This document shows positions 10,652-11,044 of a stretch of 11,044 nt of DNA, piece by piece. Position numbers and translations under genes: made by a program. Origin of the DNA: an uncultured Actinomycetes bacterium (GTDB lineage Bacteria; Actinomycetota; Acidimicrobiia; Acidimicrobiales; Microtrichaceae); assembly GCA_903930035.1 (NCBI GenBank), contig CAIYXG010000045.1, positions 1 through 11,044 on the forward strand, written 5' to 3'. The notes under the pieces are model-generated. The model was not told the DNA's origin and made no database searches. It saw only the letters and a program-made list of their open reading frames with translations. How positions within the stretch are numbered: position 1 is the first letter of the stretch; each line of letters opens with the position of its first letter.

Positions 10652-11044
10652 GCCTGCGCCGCCGGACGGCTCCGGCCGCCCTCGCCGCCGCCGCGGTGCT
10701 CCTGCTGGCCGGGACCGCCGCCGCCCAGACCGGCCCGACCAGCACCCTCCCACCGGCCAGCACCGCCAGCACCGTCCCCCCGACCACCGCCCTCCCCGAG
10801 GGCGGCGGGACCACGAGCACCACCGACCCGAGCAGCGTGCGGGCCGACGACCAGCAGCTGCGGATCACCGCCGTCTCGCCCTGGGTGGAGCCGACCGGCG
10901 TGTTCCAGGTGCGCTTCACCCCGGCCCCCGGCGTCCCCGCCGGCGCCAAGGTCTCCTGGACGGTGCACCAGCGGCTGGTGCCGACCCGCAGCGCGACCCT
11001 CCGGCAGCAGGTCGACCGCGCGCTCGACCGGGGGGCCACCGGCA
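10648..11044 (+). CDS. Secreted protein, probably DUF6049 family (N-terminus; runs off the right edge)
   Basis: 132 residues are visible. A signal peptide comes first: basic SLRRR, hydrophobic core AALAAAAVLLLAG and an AAA cleavage site before Gln27. A Thr/Pro/Ser linker (about 28-62) follows. A folded region then begins QQLRITAVSPWVEPTGVFQV and continues KVSWTVHQRLVPTRSATLRQ, resembling the start of the large actinobacterial DUF6049 cell-envelope proteins. Those genes lie beside pcnA and upstream of murJ in mycobacteria (Rv3909, Rv3910), which supports the call. The family assignment rests partly on position and has moderate confidence. It starts at GTG 10648, overlapping the GNAT stop by 4 bp. 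Murein-lipid flippase genes would be expected just beyond the window. Confidence 0.65.
   Translation, partial: MSLRRRTAPAALAAAAVLLLAGTAAAQTGPTSTLPPASTASTVPPTTALPEGGGTTSTTDPSSVRADDQQLRITAVSPWVEPTGVFQVRFTPAPGVPAGAKVSWTVHQRLVPTRSATLRQQVDRALDRGATG

Noticed and set aside
1..11044. Mobile element, phage, toxin-antitoxin or defence system
   Set aside because: No transposase, integrase, terminal repeat, defence-type domain or shift in base composition was seen; every gene is ordinary chromosomal content.

Overview
The window is a high-GC, gene-dense stretch of chromosome from an actinobacterium. Gene order and protein style (long Thr/Pro/Ser linkers, GTG starts, terminator-like hairpins without U-tracts, DUF5318 beside a class A PBP, a DUF6049-like secreted protein beside the CCA enzyme) fit Actinomycetota. 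My guess is class Acidimicrobiia or a near relative; the species cannot be read from the sequence. I found no mobile element, CRISPR array, tRNA, rRNA or phage gene, and no stretch over 300 bases without a gene.

Layout. Minus strand, 701 down to 1: the N-terminal third of the replicative helicase DnaB, running off the left edge. Its 5' region (711-952) holds an exact actinobacterial DnaA box, a perfect 7-6-7 inverted repeat and a strong hairpin ending the upstream operon. Minus strand, 2881 down to 953: a compact operon rpsF-ssb-rpsR-rplI plus a small DUF4287 gene, with overlapping or closely spaced genes. Its leader holds two mutually exclusive hairpins just upstream of the rpsF Shine-Dalgarno, where an S6:S18 autoregulatory element is expected. 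Minus strand, 3993-3112: panB, with its own promoter and terminator. Minus strand, 6863-4138: a DUF5318 zinc-ribbon protein followed by a bifunctional class A penicillin-binding protein.

Plus strand, 6979-7800: a class I SAM-dependent methyltransferase, divergent from DUF5318 and convergent with the next pair across a hairpin terminator. Minus strand, 9751-7843: a CCA-adding-type tRNA nucleotidyltransferase followed by a universal stress protein. Plus strand, 9932 to the right edge: a GNAT acetyltransferase with a degenerate duplicated half, overlapping by 4 bp a secreted protein (start GTG 10648) that runs off the edge.

The genes serve translation (S6, S18, L9, CCA end maintenance), replication (SSB, DnaB), cell-wall synthesis (PBP) and coenzyme A supply (PanB). 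In mycobacteria the ponA1/rpsF-dnaB cluster and the pcnA/DUF6049 cluster lie on opposite sides of oriC. Here they are neighbours, so the origin region is arranged differently in this genome. I see no clearly new multi-gene system. The items most worth a second look are the rpsF leader, the dnaB upstream region, the rpsR C-terminal extension with its missing zinc ligands, and the rearranged origin-flanking synteny.
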